Below the pieces are notes generated by a model. The model was not told the origin of the DNA. It searched no databases and was given only the letters and a program-made list of their open reading frames with translations. The translations under genes and the position numbers were made by a program. Of a stretch of 64,000 nt of DNA, positions 16,679 through 24,853 are shown in pieces. The first letter of the stretch is position 1; every line of letters begins with the position of its first letter. The DNA is from Cellulomonas sp. P24 (GTDB taxonomy: Bacteria; Actinomycetota; Actinomycetes; Actinomycetales; Cellulomonadaceae), in assembly GCF_024704385.1 (NCBI RefSeq), contig NZ_JAJDFX010000002.1, positions 1,860,001-1,924,000 of the forward strand, read 5' to 3'.

Positions 16679-17584
16679 GTGTCTGGGACGATCAGCGCCG
16701 GGGCTGCCGGTACGTGGACGCTCGGAGATCTGACGGTCAACCGGATCGGGTTCGGTGCCATGCGCCTGCCGCAGCACGGCCGGGCGTTCGCCGGCGACGC
16801 GGCCCCGCGCGACCGTGACCAGGCGATGACCGTGCTGCGCACAGCCGTTGAGCTGGGTGTCAACCACATCGACACGGCCGCGTTCTACTTCTCGCGCCTG
16901 CGCTCCGCCAACGAGCTCATCAACCGAGCCCTGGCCCCGTATCCCGAGGACCTGGTCATCGCCACCAAGGTCGGGCCCGGCCGGGATCCCTCCGGTGAAT
17001 GGCTTCCCATGGCCACGCCGCAGCAGCTACGCGGACAGGTCGAAGAGAACCTGCGCCAGCTCGGCCGCGACCACCTCGACCTGGTGAACCTGCGAGTGTC
17101 CGGACCGGGGGCGATCACCGAGCACTTCGAGGCGTTGGCCGCGCTGCGCGATGCCGGCCTGATCCGTCACCTCGGCATCTCGGCCGCCCGGCCCGACCAC
17201 CTCGCCCAGGCCCAGGCCATCGCCCCGGTCGTCTGCGTGCAGAACCCCTATGGCCTGGGCTTCCGGTCCGCCCAGGACGAACTGGTTCGGGTCTGTGGGG
17301 CGCAGGGCATCGCGTTCGTGCCGTTCTTCGCCATCGCCGGTGTCGAGCGCGAGGCCGGCGGCAGCGGCACCGAGAACGACGAGGTGCTGTCCATCGCCCG
17401 GACACACGGGGCCACACCGGTTCAGGTTCGCCTGGCATGGGCACTGCATCGCGGCCCACACATACTGGTGATCCCGGGCACCGGTTCGCCTGAGCACCTG
17501 GTCGACAACGTTGCGGCCGCGAACCTGCGTCTGACCTCCGACGATCTGACCCGCCTGGAGACAGTTCATCAGGCCGAGCAGTAA
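16679..17584 (+). CDS. Aldo/keto reductase
   Basis: A 301-residue (beta/alpha)8 NADPH-dependent reductase. LGDLTVNRIGFGAMRLP starts the barrel, NHIDTAAFY carries the catalytic Asp and Tyr, LVIATKVG the Lys, and the C-terminal VIPGTGSPEHLVDNVAAANLRL binds the cofactor. It belongs to the family of short-chain oxidoreductases often annotated as pyridoxal or oxo-acid reductases. GTG 16679 is chosen because translation upstream loses family likeness; the ribosome site is weak. Confidence 0.88.
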   Translation: MSGTISAGAAGTWTLGDLTVNRIGFGAMRLPQHGRAFAGDAAPRDRDQAMTVLRTAVELGVNHIDTAAFYFSRLRSANELINRALAPYPEDLVIATKVGPGRDPSGEWLPMATPQQLRGQVEENLRQLGRDHLDLVNLRVSGPGAITEHFEALAALRDAGLIRHLGISAARPDHLAQAQAIAPVVCVQNPYGLGFRSAQDELVRVCGAQGIAFVPFFAIAGVEREAGGSGTENDEVLSIARTHGATPVQVRLAWALHRGPHILVIPGTGSPEHLVDNVAAANLRLTSDDLTRLETVHQAEQ

Positions 17585-17640
17585 CACGAACCACCGCCAT
17601 TGTCATCGCACGCTCAGCGGCACGAGTGCGGATCGCGACC

Positions 17641-17710
17641 ATGACCGGGCGAGCGTCCCCGCCCCGACAGCGGCTGTGACCGGGCGAGCGCAGCCGCCCC
17701 GACAGCGGCA
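17641..17710 (+). repeat. Two tandem copies of the 35-bp repeat
   Basis: Units 17641-17675 and 17676-17710 both read TGACCGGGCGAGCG, a variable triplet, CCGCCCCGACAGCGGC and one base; they differ at only a few positions. A partial third unit follows (ATGAGCGGGCGG). Each unit can fold by pairing GGGCG with CGCCC. They occupy the spacer between the aldo/keto reductase and a small membrane protein gene. Confidence 0.75.
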
Positions 17711-17798
17711 TGAGCGGGCGGTTGGCGATCTGCCGCCGCCGCGGCGCCGCGGCGCTAATGTGCTGGGTGGTGGACTCTCCTACGTCAAGGAGCCGGTC

Positions 17799-18113
17799 GT
17801 GTCCCTGCTCATCACCTTTGTGGGCGTCTCCGCGGGCTTCGCCTACGCGGGATTCGTCGGTCGACGCCTCGGTCCTAGTGACTGGCGTTACTGGATTGCG
17901 CTCACGCCATTCTGGGTGCTCGCCGTGGGGGTAGGCCTGGCGCTGCACACCGTGAACGTGAGTGACCCGGCCCCGCGGGCGATTCAGGCGTTCGCCATCG
18001 GATCCTTCGGCGAAGCCTTGCTCGGTTCTCTCCGTGTGCGTGGGCGCGGACGCGCCAGCGGGTCGACGACGCGCGATGAGCGCACTGCCCCTCACACTCA
18101 CGCGAGCTCCTGA
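17799..18113 (+). CDS. Small membrane protein, hypothetical
   Basis: AAGGAG six bases before GTG 17799 marks the start. The 104-residue product has two or three hydrophobic segments (LLITFVGVSAGFAYAGFVG and WIALTPFWVLAVGVGLALH, with a third weaker one), then an Arg/Ser/Thr-rich tail. No family recognised. Upstream codons in frame derive from the 35-bp repeat and are unlikely to be translated. Confidence 0.6.
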   Translation: MSLLITFVGVSAGFAYAGFVGRRLGPSDWRYWIALTPFWVLAVGVGLALHTVNVSDPAPRAIQAFAIGSFGEALLGSLRVRGRGRASGSTTRDERTAPHTHASS

Positions 18114-18180
18114 CCTCATAGCGATCTGATCAACCTGGGACTGTCGCAGCGTCGCGTTCGGCGAAAGTGGTGAGCGGCAG

Positions 18181-18247
18181 ATCCGGGCGAAGGTTGCCGC
18201 CCTCGACGCGGCATGACCGGGCGAGCGTCGCCGCCCTTGCAGCGGCT
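18181..18247 (+). repeat. Two further copies of the 35-bp repeat
   Basis: 18213-18247 (ATGACCGGGCGAGCGTCGCC continuing to GCAGCGGCT) is nearly identical to the 17641 unit, and 18181-18212 is a diverged copy. Apart from these the 317-bp spacer 18114-18431 shows no gene. Confidence 0.65.
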
Positions 18248-18431
18248 ACAGGTGTGGACGTCGGCTGAAGACTGGTCCCCCGGCGCCAGGGGCGCAGGTT
18301 ACACGCGGCATCGACGGGAAGCCTGCTGCAGTAGGGGTATCGCCTGGGCGCACCGCTTCTGACACCATCGGCTGATGAGCGGCGTGGTCACGCGAGCACG
18401 CACTATCGAGGTCCGACGAGAGGAGCGCTAG

Positions 18432-18674
18432 ATGGTCGCGAAGTTCGTGGCCGTGATCGTCGGATGCGTCATGGTGGCCATCTCAGTGGCCCTCTGGAGA
18501 CACCGTGAAGCCTTCGCTAGGTTCACGGCCGAGGGCCAGCAGGCGATGTACGGGGACCGCTCGAAGCGGTCTCAGCGCGCAGCAACCGGCAAGAATGTGG
18601 CTTACCCGGCCGTCGGTTTCGCCGTGATCGGGGTCGCGTTCATCGCGGTAGGCATCTTTGGGCGAGCCACGTGA
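18432..18674 (+). CDS. Small two-helix membrane protein
   Basis: An 80-residue protein preceded by GAGAGG. Helix one is FVAVIVGCVMVAISVAL, helix two AVGFAVIGVAFIAVGIF, with a charged loop between. Bacterial genomes hold many such proteins of unknown function; no family recognised. It is 55 bases ahead of another small membrane protein gene, and the two may form a unit. Confidence 0.65.
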   Translation: MVAKFVAVIVGCVMVAISVALWRHREAFARFTAEGQQAMYGDRSKRSQRAATGKNVAYPAVGFAVIGVAFIAVGIFGRAT

Positions 18675-18728
18675 GGAGGTTGTTCGACGTCCAAGCGCCC
18701 ACGTCGCTTGGCCGGCTCGGGCCCGAGC

Positions 18729-18920
18729 ATGCCTGATCGCCGGTTTCAGCCTCGACGCTTCTTGCTCTTCGGCGTGGTCGTCGGGGTGCTCTGGACGTTG
18801 CTGGGAGTCGTCATCACCGTCACGACCGGGCAAGGGCGGTGGTGGGTCATCATCATCAGCGGCCTGGTGACGGCCGTGTGGGCCGCAGGTCGACTCAGGA
18901 ACCACCGATACCCGCATTAG
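18729..18920 (+). CDS. Small two-helix membrane protein
   Basis: From ATG 18729 the 63-residue product has a basic N-terminus (MPDRRFQPRRF), then helices LLFGVVVGVLWTLLGVVITV and WWVIIISGLVTAVWAAG. A TTG at 18708 in frame could add seven residues. Function unknown. The 302-bp spacer 18921-19222 that follows shows no gene. Confidence 0.55.
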   Translation: MPDRRFQPRRFLLFGVVVGVLWTLLGVVITVTTGQGRWWVIIISGLVTAVWAAGRLRNHRYPH

Positions 18921-19222
18921 CCTCGATCCTCCTCGGGCTCGGGCATGCGGGTCATGCACGCGGCTCGGCGTGACGTCCCGCCGAGTGGTGGAGTTGCTCG
19001 ACACCGTGCGGGTACGTGCGCTGAGCTGGCCGAGCGGCCACATCGCGACTTACGCACATCGGCATGAGCGGATGTCCGCCCGGCCCGCCCCCAACGCCGG
19101 CACCACGCGCACCTCGCCGCGAACACAGCCCATGACGGCCCGATCACGCCGGTTCACCCGCCAACGCTCAGCATTTACACATCGGAAATCAATCGGGGCG
19201 CCGCGCGTGACGATGACCGGGC

Positions 19223-21457
19223 GTGACCACGAGCACCCCGAGCAGCGCCGTGAGCAGCGCCGAGACGGCGGGCCTCGTCGCGTCGCTGCTCCGGCCGGGT
19301 GGCATCACCGCCGTGTTCCAGCCCGTCGTGCGGGTCGCCGACGGCGCAGTGATCGGCTACGAGGCGCTGTCTCGTTCGACCGACCACCCCGCGCTCGCCC
19401 CGGACGTCTGGCTGCGCCTCGCGGAGGAGCAGGGCGCCCGCGCGGACGTCGAGCTCGCCTGTCTCGCTGCGGCACGGGCGGCCGGCGACCCGCCGGGAAG
19501 CGCGCTGCTGTTCGTCAACGTGAGCCCCGCGGTCGCTCTCGACCCGCGCTTCACGGCACTGTGCCGGACGCTTCCCCGGCACGTCATCGAGGTCACCGAG
19601 CACGCGGCCGTCGACGACTACGAGCCGCTCATCGAGCGTCTCAAGGCACTGCGCTCGCACGGCTCCCTCGTCGCGGTCGACGACGTCGGGTCGGGCTACG
19701 CCTCGATGGCGCACGTCCTGCAGCTCAGCCCGTCGTTCATCAAGATCGACCGGTCGCTCGTCAGCGGACTGCACCGGGACCCCCGACGCCGCGCCCTGGT
19801 CGAGGCGCTTCAGGCCTTCGCCTCCGCGACGAGCGCGCTGTCGATCGCCGAGGGCGTCGAGACGGAGGCCGAGCTCCACGAGCTCCGCGCGCTCGGCGTC
19901 GACCTCGCCCAGGGGTACCTCCTCGCGCGACCCGGCGCACCGTGGCCCGCGCTCACGTCGCAGGCCCACGCGGTGATCGCACCGCCAGGACCGGCGCCGG
20001 TGACCCAGGACCCGGTCGGACTGGTCGCTGCCCTCGCGGCCGCCACGAACCCCGCCGACGCGTGCGAGCGTGTCAGCGAGTTCCTGGCCCACCACAGCGG
20101 CCTGCTGCCGAGCGTGTACCTCGAGCGCGGCGGCGTGCTGCGGTGCCAGTCGCGCCGCGGCCAGTGGCTCGTCATGGACGGGCTGCACCCGCGCACCGGG
20201 ATCACCGGGGCGGCGTTCGCCGAGGAGGCCGAGATCCTCTCCCCGGACGTGCGCATCGACCCGCGCTACCGCCTCGCGATCCCCGGGGTGCTCAGCGAGA
20301 TGGCCGTGCCGTTGCGGGTCCGCGACCGCACCGTCGGCGTCCTCAACGTGGACGCGCTCGCGCCGCTGCTCCCCGCGCACACCGACCTGATCCGCCAGTG
20401 CGCCCACCTGCTCGAGACCCGGCTCGCGTCGCTCGACAAGGCCGGGTCCTCGTACTCGACGCTGCGGGACCTCAGCCGGCTCGCACCGACACTGGCCCAG
20501 GCAGGGTCGGCCGGCGACCTCTGCCGGGCAACCCTCGACGCCGTCGCCGAGCTCACCGGGTTCGACGGCGGTTGCCTGTGGACCTTCGACGGTGAGCACC
20601 CCGAGGTCACCGGGACGGTCGGCCCCGCCAGCGGCGCGCTCGCGAGCCTCGACGACGCCCACGTCCTCGAGCTGCGCGACCTCGTCTCGGAGCTGGCGTC
20701 GTGCTACAGCGGCGGGACGGATCTGAGCCTCGCGGTGCCACCGACGCACGTGCTGCGCGAACGGGGCGTCCGCGGCGTCGTGCTCGTACCCATCCGGGAC
20801 GGCTGGCGGCTCACCGACCTGCTCGCACTGTCCAGCGCGACGACGTCGTTCGTGTCCGCCGACGTCGTCGACGCGGTCGAGTCGCTGTGCCTGCAGGCCG
20901 GCAGCCGGCTCGCGTCGCTCCGCCGGGTCGCCGAGCTCGAGACGCTCGTGCACCGCGACCCCCTCACCGGGGTCGGCAACCGGGGCCTGTGGAACGTCGT
21001 CCTCCAGGACGCGACCCCAGCCCGTCCCGGCCGCGACTCGCCACCGAGCCCGGACCCCGTGTGGCTGGCGGTCGCCGACGTCGACCGGTTCAAGCAGGTC
21101 AACGACACCCGCGGACACGTGACCGGCGACGAGGTCCTCTGCGCGCTCGCGTCGCTGTTCTCGACGCTGCCGGGCTGGTCGGTGTTCCGGCTCGGGGGCG
21201 ACGAGTTCACGATGTTCGGCCCGGCCGGGAGCACCCCGTGGCCGCACGACCTGGCCGCCATCTCCGCCCAGGCCCGGGACCTGCTCGCACCGTTCGGCGC
21301 CAGCGTGTCGATCGGCGCGGTGCGGACCACGCGCGACCGACTCACCAGTGCGATGGAGGTGGCTGACCGTGCCCTCTACCGCCGCAAGCGCGCGGGCGGG
21401 GACGGTCTGACACTCGATCGAGCGAGCATGGTTCCGACCACGGCAACCTGCCGGTAA
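19223..21457 (+). CDS. EAL-GAF-GAF-GGDEF cyclic-di-GMP protein
   Basis: A 744-residue soluble protein with an unusual order: EAL domain first (about 30-245), two GAF-like sensor domains (about 265-395 and 405-560), GGDEF last (about 575-735). EAL residues look intact: YEALSR, VNVSP, EVTEH, DDVGSGY, IKIDRS, AEGVET. The GGDEF motif LGGDEF near 658 is also intact. It may both make and break c-di-GMP, switched by a ligand of the GAF domains. No membrane segments. The start GTG 19223 lacks a clear ribosome site. Confidence 0.88.
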   Translation: MTTSTPSSAVSSAETAGLVASLLRPGGITAVFQPVVRVADGAVIGYEALSRSTDHPALAPDVWLRLAEEQGARADVELACLAAARAAGDPPGSALLFVNVSPAVALDPRFTALCRTLPRHVIEVTEHAAVDDYEPLIERLKALRSHGSLVAVDDVGSGYASMAHVLQLSPSFIKIDRSLVSGLHRDPRRRALVEALQAFASATSALSIAEGVETEAELHELRALGVDLAQGYLLARPGAPWPALTSQAHAVIAPPGPAPVTQDPVGLVAALAAATNPADACERVSEFLAHHSGLLPSVYLERGGVLRCQSRRGQWLVMDGLHPRTGITGAAFAEEAEILSPDVRIDPRYRLAIPGVLSEMAVPLRVRDRTVGVLNVDALAPLLPAHTDLIRQCAHLLETRLASLDKAGSSYSTLRDLSRLAPTLAQAGSAGDLCRATLDAVAELTGFDGGCLWTFDGEHPEVTGTVGPASGALASLDDAHVLELRDLVSELASCYSGGTDLSLAVPPTHVLRERGVRGVVLVPIRDGWRLTDLLALSSATTSFVSADVVDAVESLCLQAGSRLASLRRVAELETLVHRDPLTGVGNRGLWNVVLQDATPARPGRDSPPSPDPVWLAVADVDRFKQVNDTRGHVTGDEVLCALASLFSTLPGWSVFRLGGDEFTMFGPAGSTPWPHDLAAISAQARDLLAPFGASVSIGAVRTTRDRLTSAMEVADRALYRRKRAGGDGLTLDRASMVPTTATCR

Positions 21458-21591
21458 CGTCCGAGGTCCACGCTGGTCACCGCCGCCCAGCCGTGCGGCT
21501 CCGGGCGTCCGCCCGCGGGTCGCGGTCGCGGCCTGCCAGACGCCGCCCCCGGGGTCCGCCGGCCTCGGGGCCTCCGAGAGGACCGACGCCG

Positions 21592-22941
21592 ATGACCGAC
21601 AGCACGACGCGTGCGCCAGCCGTCACCGAACCCGGCACGACCCGAGGAACACCCCGCGCCCGCGTGGTCCTCGCCAGCACCGCGGGGATCTTCGTCGAGT
21701 CCCTCGACTGGTCCGTGTACGGCCTCGCCGCACCGTACTTCGCGACACAGATCTTTCCCGGGGCGGACCAGACCGCGGCTCGCCTCGGCGCCTACGCGGT
21801 GTTCGCCGCCGGGTTCGTCGCACGGCCGCTCGGCAGCTTCCTCATGGGCCGGGTGACCGACGTGCGCGGCCGGCGCACCGGGCTGACCGTCAGCGTCGCC
21901 CTGATCGCCGTCGGCTCCCTGCTGATCGCGGCGGCACCCACCTACGCGGTCGCCGGGCTCGGTGCCGCCGGGCTCGTGCTCGTCGCACGCCTGCTGCAGG
22001 GCATCGCGATGGGCGGCGAGGTGGCGACCGCCGCGACGTACGTCGTCGAGGTCGCACCGCCCGACCGTCGTCACCGCTACGGCGCGTTCGCGTACTCGGG
22101 CGACGCGTTCGGCACCCTCGGCGCCACGATCGTGCTCGCCGTCCTCCTGGCCGCGATGGGGACGTCGGGCGTCGAGAACGGTGGCTGGCGCATCGCGTTC
22201 GTCGTCGCCGGCCTGTGCGGCGTGCTCGCCTTCTGGATCCGGCGCGGCGTCCCCGAGTCCGAGGTGTTCACCCGGGCGAAGGAGGCCGGGCACGAGCCCG
22301 CGTGGCCGCTGGTCCGCGAGCACGCGCCACGGATGGCACTCGCGTTCGCGCTCACGATCGGGTCGACGATCGGGGTCTACTTCGGCAGCATCTACCTGCC
22401 GCAGTTCGCCGCGCACTCGGGTCGCCTCACCGAGTCGGAGGCCACCGGTCAGCAGACGATCGCCCTGGTCGCCCTGATCCTCGCGATGATCACGTCCGGG
22501 TTCCTCGCCGACCGGTTCGGACCTCTCGCCCTGATCCGGGTCGGCTTCACGGCGGCGGCCGTCCTCACGCTGCCGCTCATGCTCGGGTTCCTCGCGGGCG
22601 CCGTCCCGTACGTGGTCGCCGCACCGGCCTTCACGATCTGCATCGGCCTCCAGCTCGGGGTCACCCCGGTCGCGGGCGCGCGGCTGTTCCCCGTCCCGAT
22701 CCGCGCGGTGGCGCTCGGCATCCCGGCGGCACTCGCGATCTCACTGTTCGGCGGGACGTTCCTCTTCGTGGCGGAGTGGCTCGTCTCACGTGGGCACATC
22801 GGCCTCGTCGCGGGCTACGTGACCCTCGGGCTGACGATCTCGGCGGTGGGCTCGTGGCTCGTCAGCTACCGGCTCCTGTACAGCGTGGACACCCTCGCCG
22901 GTACAGCGGCCGGGAGTAGCGTCGAACAGCCGACCGACTGA
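21592..22941 (+). CDS. MFS transporter, metabolite:proton symporter (MHS) type
   Basis: A 449-residue, 12-helix transporter. The first helix STAGIFVESLDWSVYGLAAPYF and loop GRVTDVRGRRTGL match MHS symporters that import organic acids and amino-acid-like substrates; LQGIAMGGEVATAATYVVE is the second half of that signature. GAGAGG lies about eleven bases before ATG 21592. The next gene is an M20 amidohydrolase, suggesting that the transporter imports an N-acyl or amide substrate for it. Confidence 0.88.
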   Translation: MTDSTTRAPAVTEPGTTRGTPRARVVLASTAGIFVESLDWSVYGLAAPYFATQIFPGADQTAARLGAYAVFAAGFVARPLGSFLMGRVTDVRGRRTGLTVSVALIAVGSLLIAAAPTYAVAGLGAAGLVLVARLLQGIAMGGEVATAATYVVEVAPPDRRHRYGAFAYSGDAFGTLGATIVLAVLLAAMGTSGVENGGWRIAFVVAGLCGVLAFWIRRGVPESEVFTRAKEAGHEPAWPLVREHAPRMALAFALTIGSTIGVYFGSIYLPQFAAHSGRLTESEATGQQTIALVALILAMITSGFLADRFGPLALIRVGFTAAAVLTLPLMLGFLAGAVPYVVAAPAFTICIGLQLGVTPVAGARLFPVPIRAVALGIPAALAISLFGGTFLFVAEWLVSRGHIGLVAGYVTLGLTISAVGSWLVSYRLLYSVDTLAGTAAGSSVEQPTD

Positions 22942-22956
22942 GCCTGCCGCACCGTC

Positions 22957-23022
22957 GACCTGAGCCCGCGGCACACCCGACCTGAGCCCGCGGCACGCCC
23001 GACCTGAGCCCGACGACACCCC
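22957..23022 (+). repeat. Three tandem 22-bp repeats
   Basis: Units at 22957-22978, 22979-23000 and 23001-23022 read GACCTGAGCCCGCGGCACAC plus CC, with one change in the second and several in the third. They fill the spacer between the MHS transporter and the amidohydrolase. Confidence 0.85.
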
Positions 23023-23034
23023 GAGGACCTGCAC

Positions 23035-24261
23035 ATGACCGAGAACCCCGCGGACCTGCTCGTCGAGGCCACCGCGCTCGCACCCGCCCTGGTCGACCTC
23101 CGCCGACGACTGCACCGCGCCCCGGAGATCGGTCTGCACCTGCCGCTCACCCAGGCGATCGTCCTCGCAGAGCTGCACGCCCTCGAGCAGGACCACGGGG
23201 TCGACCTCGGGATCACGACGGGCACCGCGCTCAGCTCGGTCGTCGCCGTCGTCCGCGGTGCGCGACCGGGGCCGGCCGTCCTCCTGCGCGCGGACATGGA
23301 CGCCCTCCCCGTGACCGAGGACACCGGCGAGGAGTTCACGAGCGAGCACCCAGGGGCGATGCACGCGTGCGGCCACGACCTGCACACCGCCGGGCTCGTC
23401 GGTGCGGCACGGCTCCTGGTCGCCCGCCGCGAGCAGCTCGCCGGTTCCGTCGTCCTCATGTTCCAGCCCGGTGAGGAGGGCGACCACGGTGCCCGGCTCA
23501 TGATCGAGGAAGGGGTGCTCGACGCGGCCGGCGAGCGCGTCGTCGGTGCGTACGGGCTGCACGTGATGTCCTCCGTGCTCCCGGCCGGCCTCGTGACGAC
23601 CAAGCCCGGCACGATGCTCGCGGCCGCCGACACGCTCACCGTCACGGTGCGCGGTCGCGGCGGGCACGGATCGATGCCGCACCTGGCCGCCGACCCGGTC
23701 ACCGTCGCCGCCGAGATCGTCCTCGCCTTCCAGACGGCGGTCACCCGGCAGTTCGACGCCCTGGACCCCGTCGTCGTGTCCGTCGGTCGCATCGCCGCGG
23801 GGACCACCGACAACGTCATCCCCGCGACGGCTGAGATCGCCGCGACCGTCCGCACGTTCTCCGAGGAGACGCACGCCCTCGTCGAGGAGCGCCTGGTCCG
23901 GGTCGCGACGCACGTCGCCGCCGCCCACGGCCTCACCGTCGACGTCGACTACGTGCGCGGCTACCCGACGACCGTCAACACCCCTGCCGAGGTGGACCGC
24001 GCCGCACGGGTGACCGCCGAGATCCTCGGACCTCGCGGGTTCATGACGGCACCCCGGCCCATCTCCGGCTCGGAGGACTTCTCCTACGTGCTGCAGCAGG
24101 TGCCCGGCACCTACCTCGGCCTGGGCGCGACACCGCGCGGCACCGACCCGGCCACCGCGGCGTACAACCACTCGGCGCAGGCACGGTTCGACGAGTCGGC
24201 CCTGCCCGTCGGCGCCGCGGTGCTCGCCGGCCTCGCCCTGGACCGGCTCGCGCAGGCGTGA
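23035..24261 (+). CDS. M20-family amidohydrolase (hippurate-hydrolase type)
   Basis: A 408-residue metallopeptidase of the M20D group, which cleave N-acyl amino acids such as hippurate or auxin conjugates. The metal site is seen as LLRADMDALPV, MHACGHDLHTAG near 110, FQPGEEG with the catalytic Glu, GLHVMSS, and SGSEDFSY near the C-terminus. GGHGSMPH marks the dimerisation domain. Together with the transporter upstream it forms an uptake-and-hydrolysis pair. Confidence 0.9.
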   Translation: MTENPADLLVEATALAPALVDLRRRLHRAPEIGLHLPLTQAIVLAELHALEQDHGVDLGITTGTALSSVVAVVRGARPGPAVLLRADMDALPVTEDTGEEFTSEHPGAMHACGHDLHTAGLVGAARLLVARREQLAGSVVLMFQPGEEGDHGARLMIEEGVLDAAGERVVGAYGLHVMSSVLPAGLVTTKPGTMLAAADTLTVTVRGRGGHGSMPHLAADPVTVAAEIVLAFQTAVTRQFDALDPVVVSVGRIAAGTTDNVIPATAEIAATVRTFSEETHALVEERLVRVATHVAAAHGLTVDVDYVRGYPTTVNTPAEVDRAARVTAEILGPRGFMTAPRPISGSEDFSYVLQQVPGTYLGLGATPRGTDPATAAYNHSAQARFDESALPVGAAVLAGLALDRLAQA

Positions 24262-24758
24262 CCGTCGCGGACCACACCTTCGCGCGCCGATCTCGGTCGC
24301 GCGGGCTCCTCCTCGCCTACGCCGCGTTCGTCCTCGTCGTCACCTGGTGGCCGTCCCCGCAGCACAGCGACGCCCCGCGGTGGGAGACGGCGATCCTCGA
24401 CGCGATCCGTGGTGTCGGGATCCCGATGACGATGCCCGCCCTCGAGGCGGTCGCCAACATCGGGATGTTCGTGCCGCTCGGGATGCTCCTCGTGCCGTTC
24501 TGGTCAGCGCGGCTCGCACGCCCGGACCGCGCGGCGCCGGTGGCGCGTGAGGACACCCCCGGATCGGTCCGTGGACCCGCAGCCGCCGTCCTCGTCCGAA
24601 CCGTCCTCACGGGCCTGGCCTTCACGATCCTCATCGAGACGGTCCAGCTCGCCATCCCCGGCCGCTACTCCACGGTGCAGGATGTGGTCATGAACACGAT
24701 CGGCGCCGCGGTGGGTGGTGGCGCGGTGCTGCTCGTCCACCGCCTCCGGAGGGGCTGA
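24258..24758 (+). CDS. VanZ-like membrane protein
   Basis: A 166-residue protein with four hydrophobic segments. NIGMFVPLGMLL and ETVQLAIPGRYSTVQDVVMNTIGAAVG are the VanZ family signature. VanZ proteins affect teicoplanin sensitivity in some hosts but are widespread with no known role. Its GTG overlaps the amidohydrolase stop by four bases, so it belongs to that operon. Confidence 0.85.
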   Translation: MTVADHTFARRSRSRGLLLAYAAFVLVVTWWPSPQHSDAPRWETAILDAIRGVGIPMTMPALEAVANIGMFVPLGMLLVPFWSARLARPDRAAPVAREDTPGSVRGPAAAVLVRTVLTGLAFTILIETVQLAIPGRYSTVQDVVMNTIGAAVGGGAVLLVHRLRRG

Positions 24759-24853
24759 CCGCGATGACGGCGCGCCCAGCGGGGCCGTCCGGTCACAGAC
24801 CACGCACAGCACAGCAACGGGGTTCCCCGAGCCGAGGCCGGGAACATCGAGGC

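Noticed and set aside
17641-18247. CRISPR array from 35-bp repeats
   Set aside because: Copies abut or are irregularly placed, vary in sequence and lack unique spacers or cas genes.
22957-23022. CRISPR-like array
   Set aside because: The repeats are directly tandem with no spacers and no cas genes are near.
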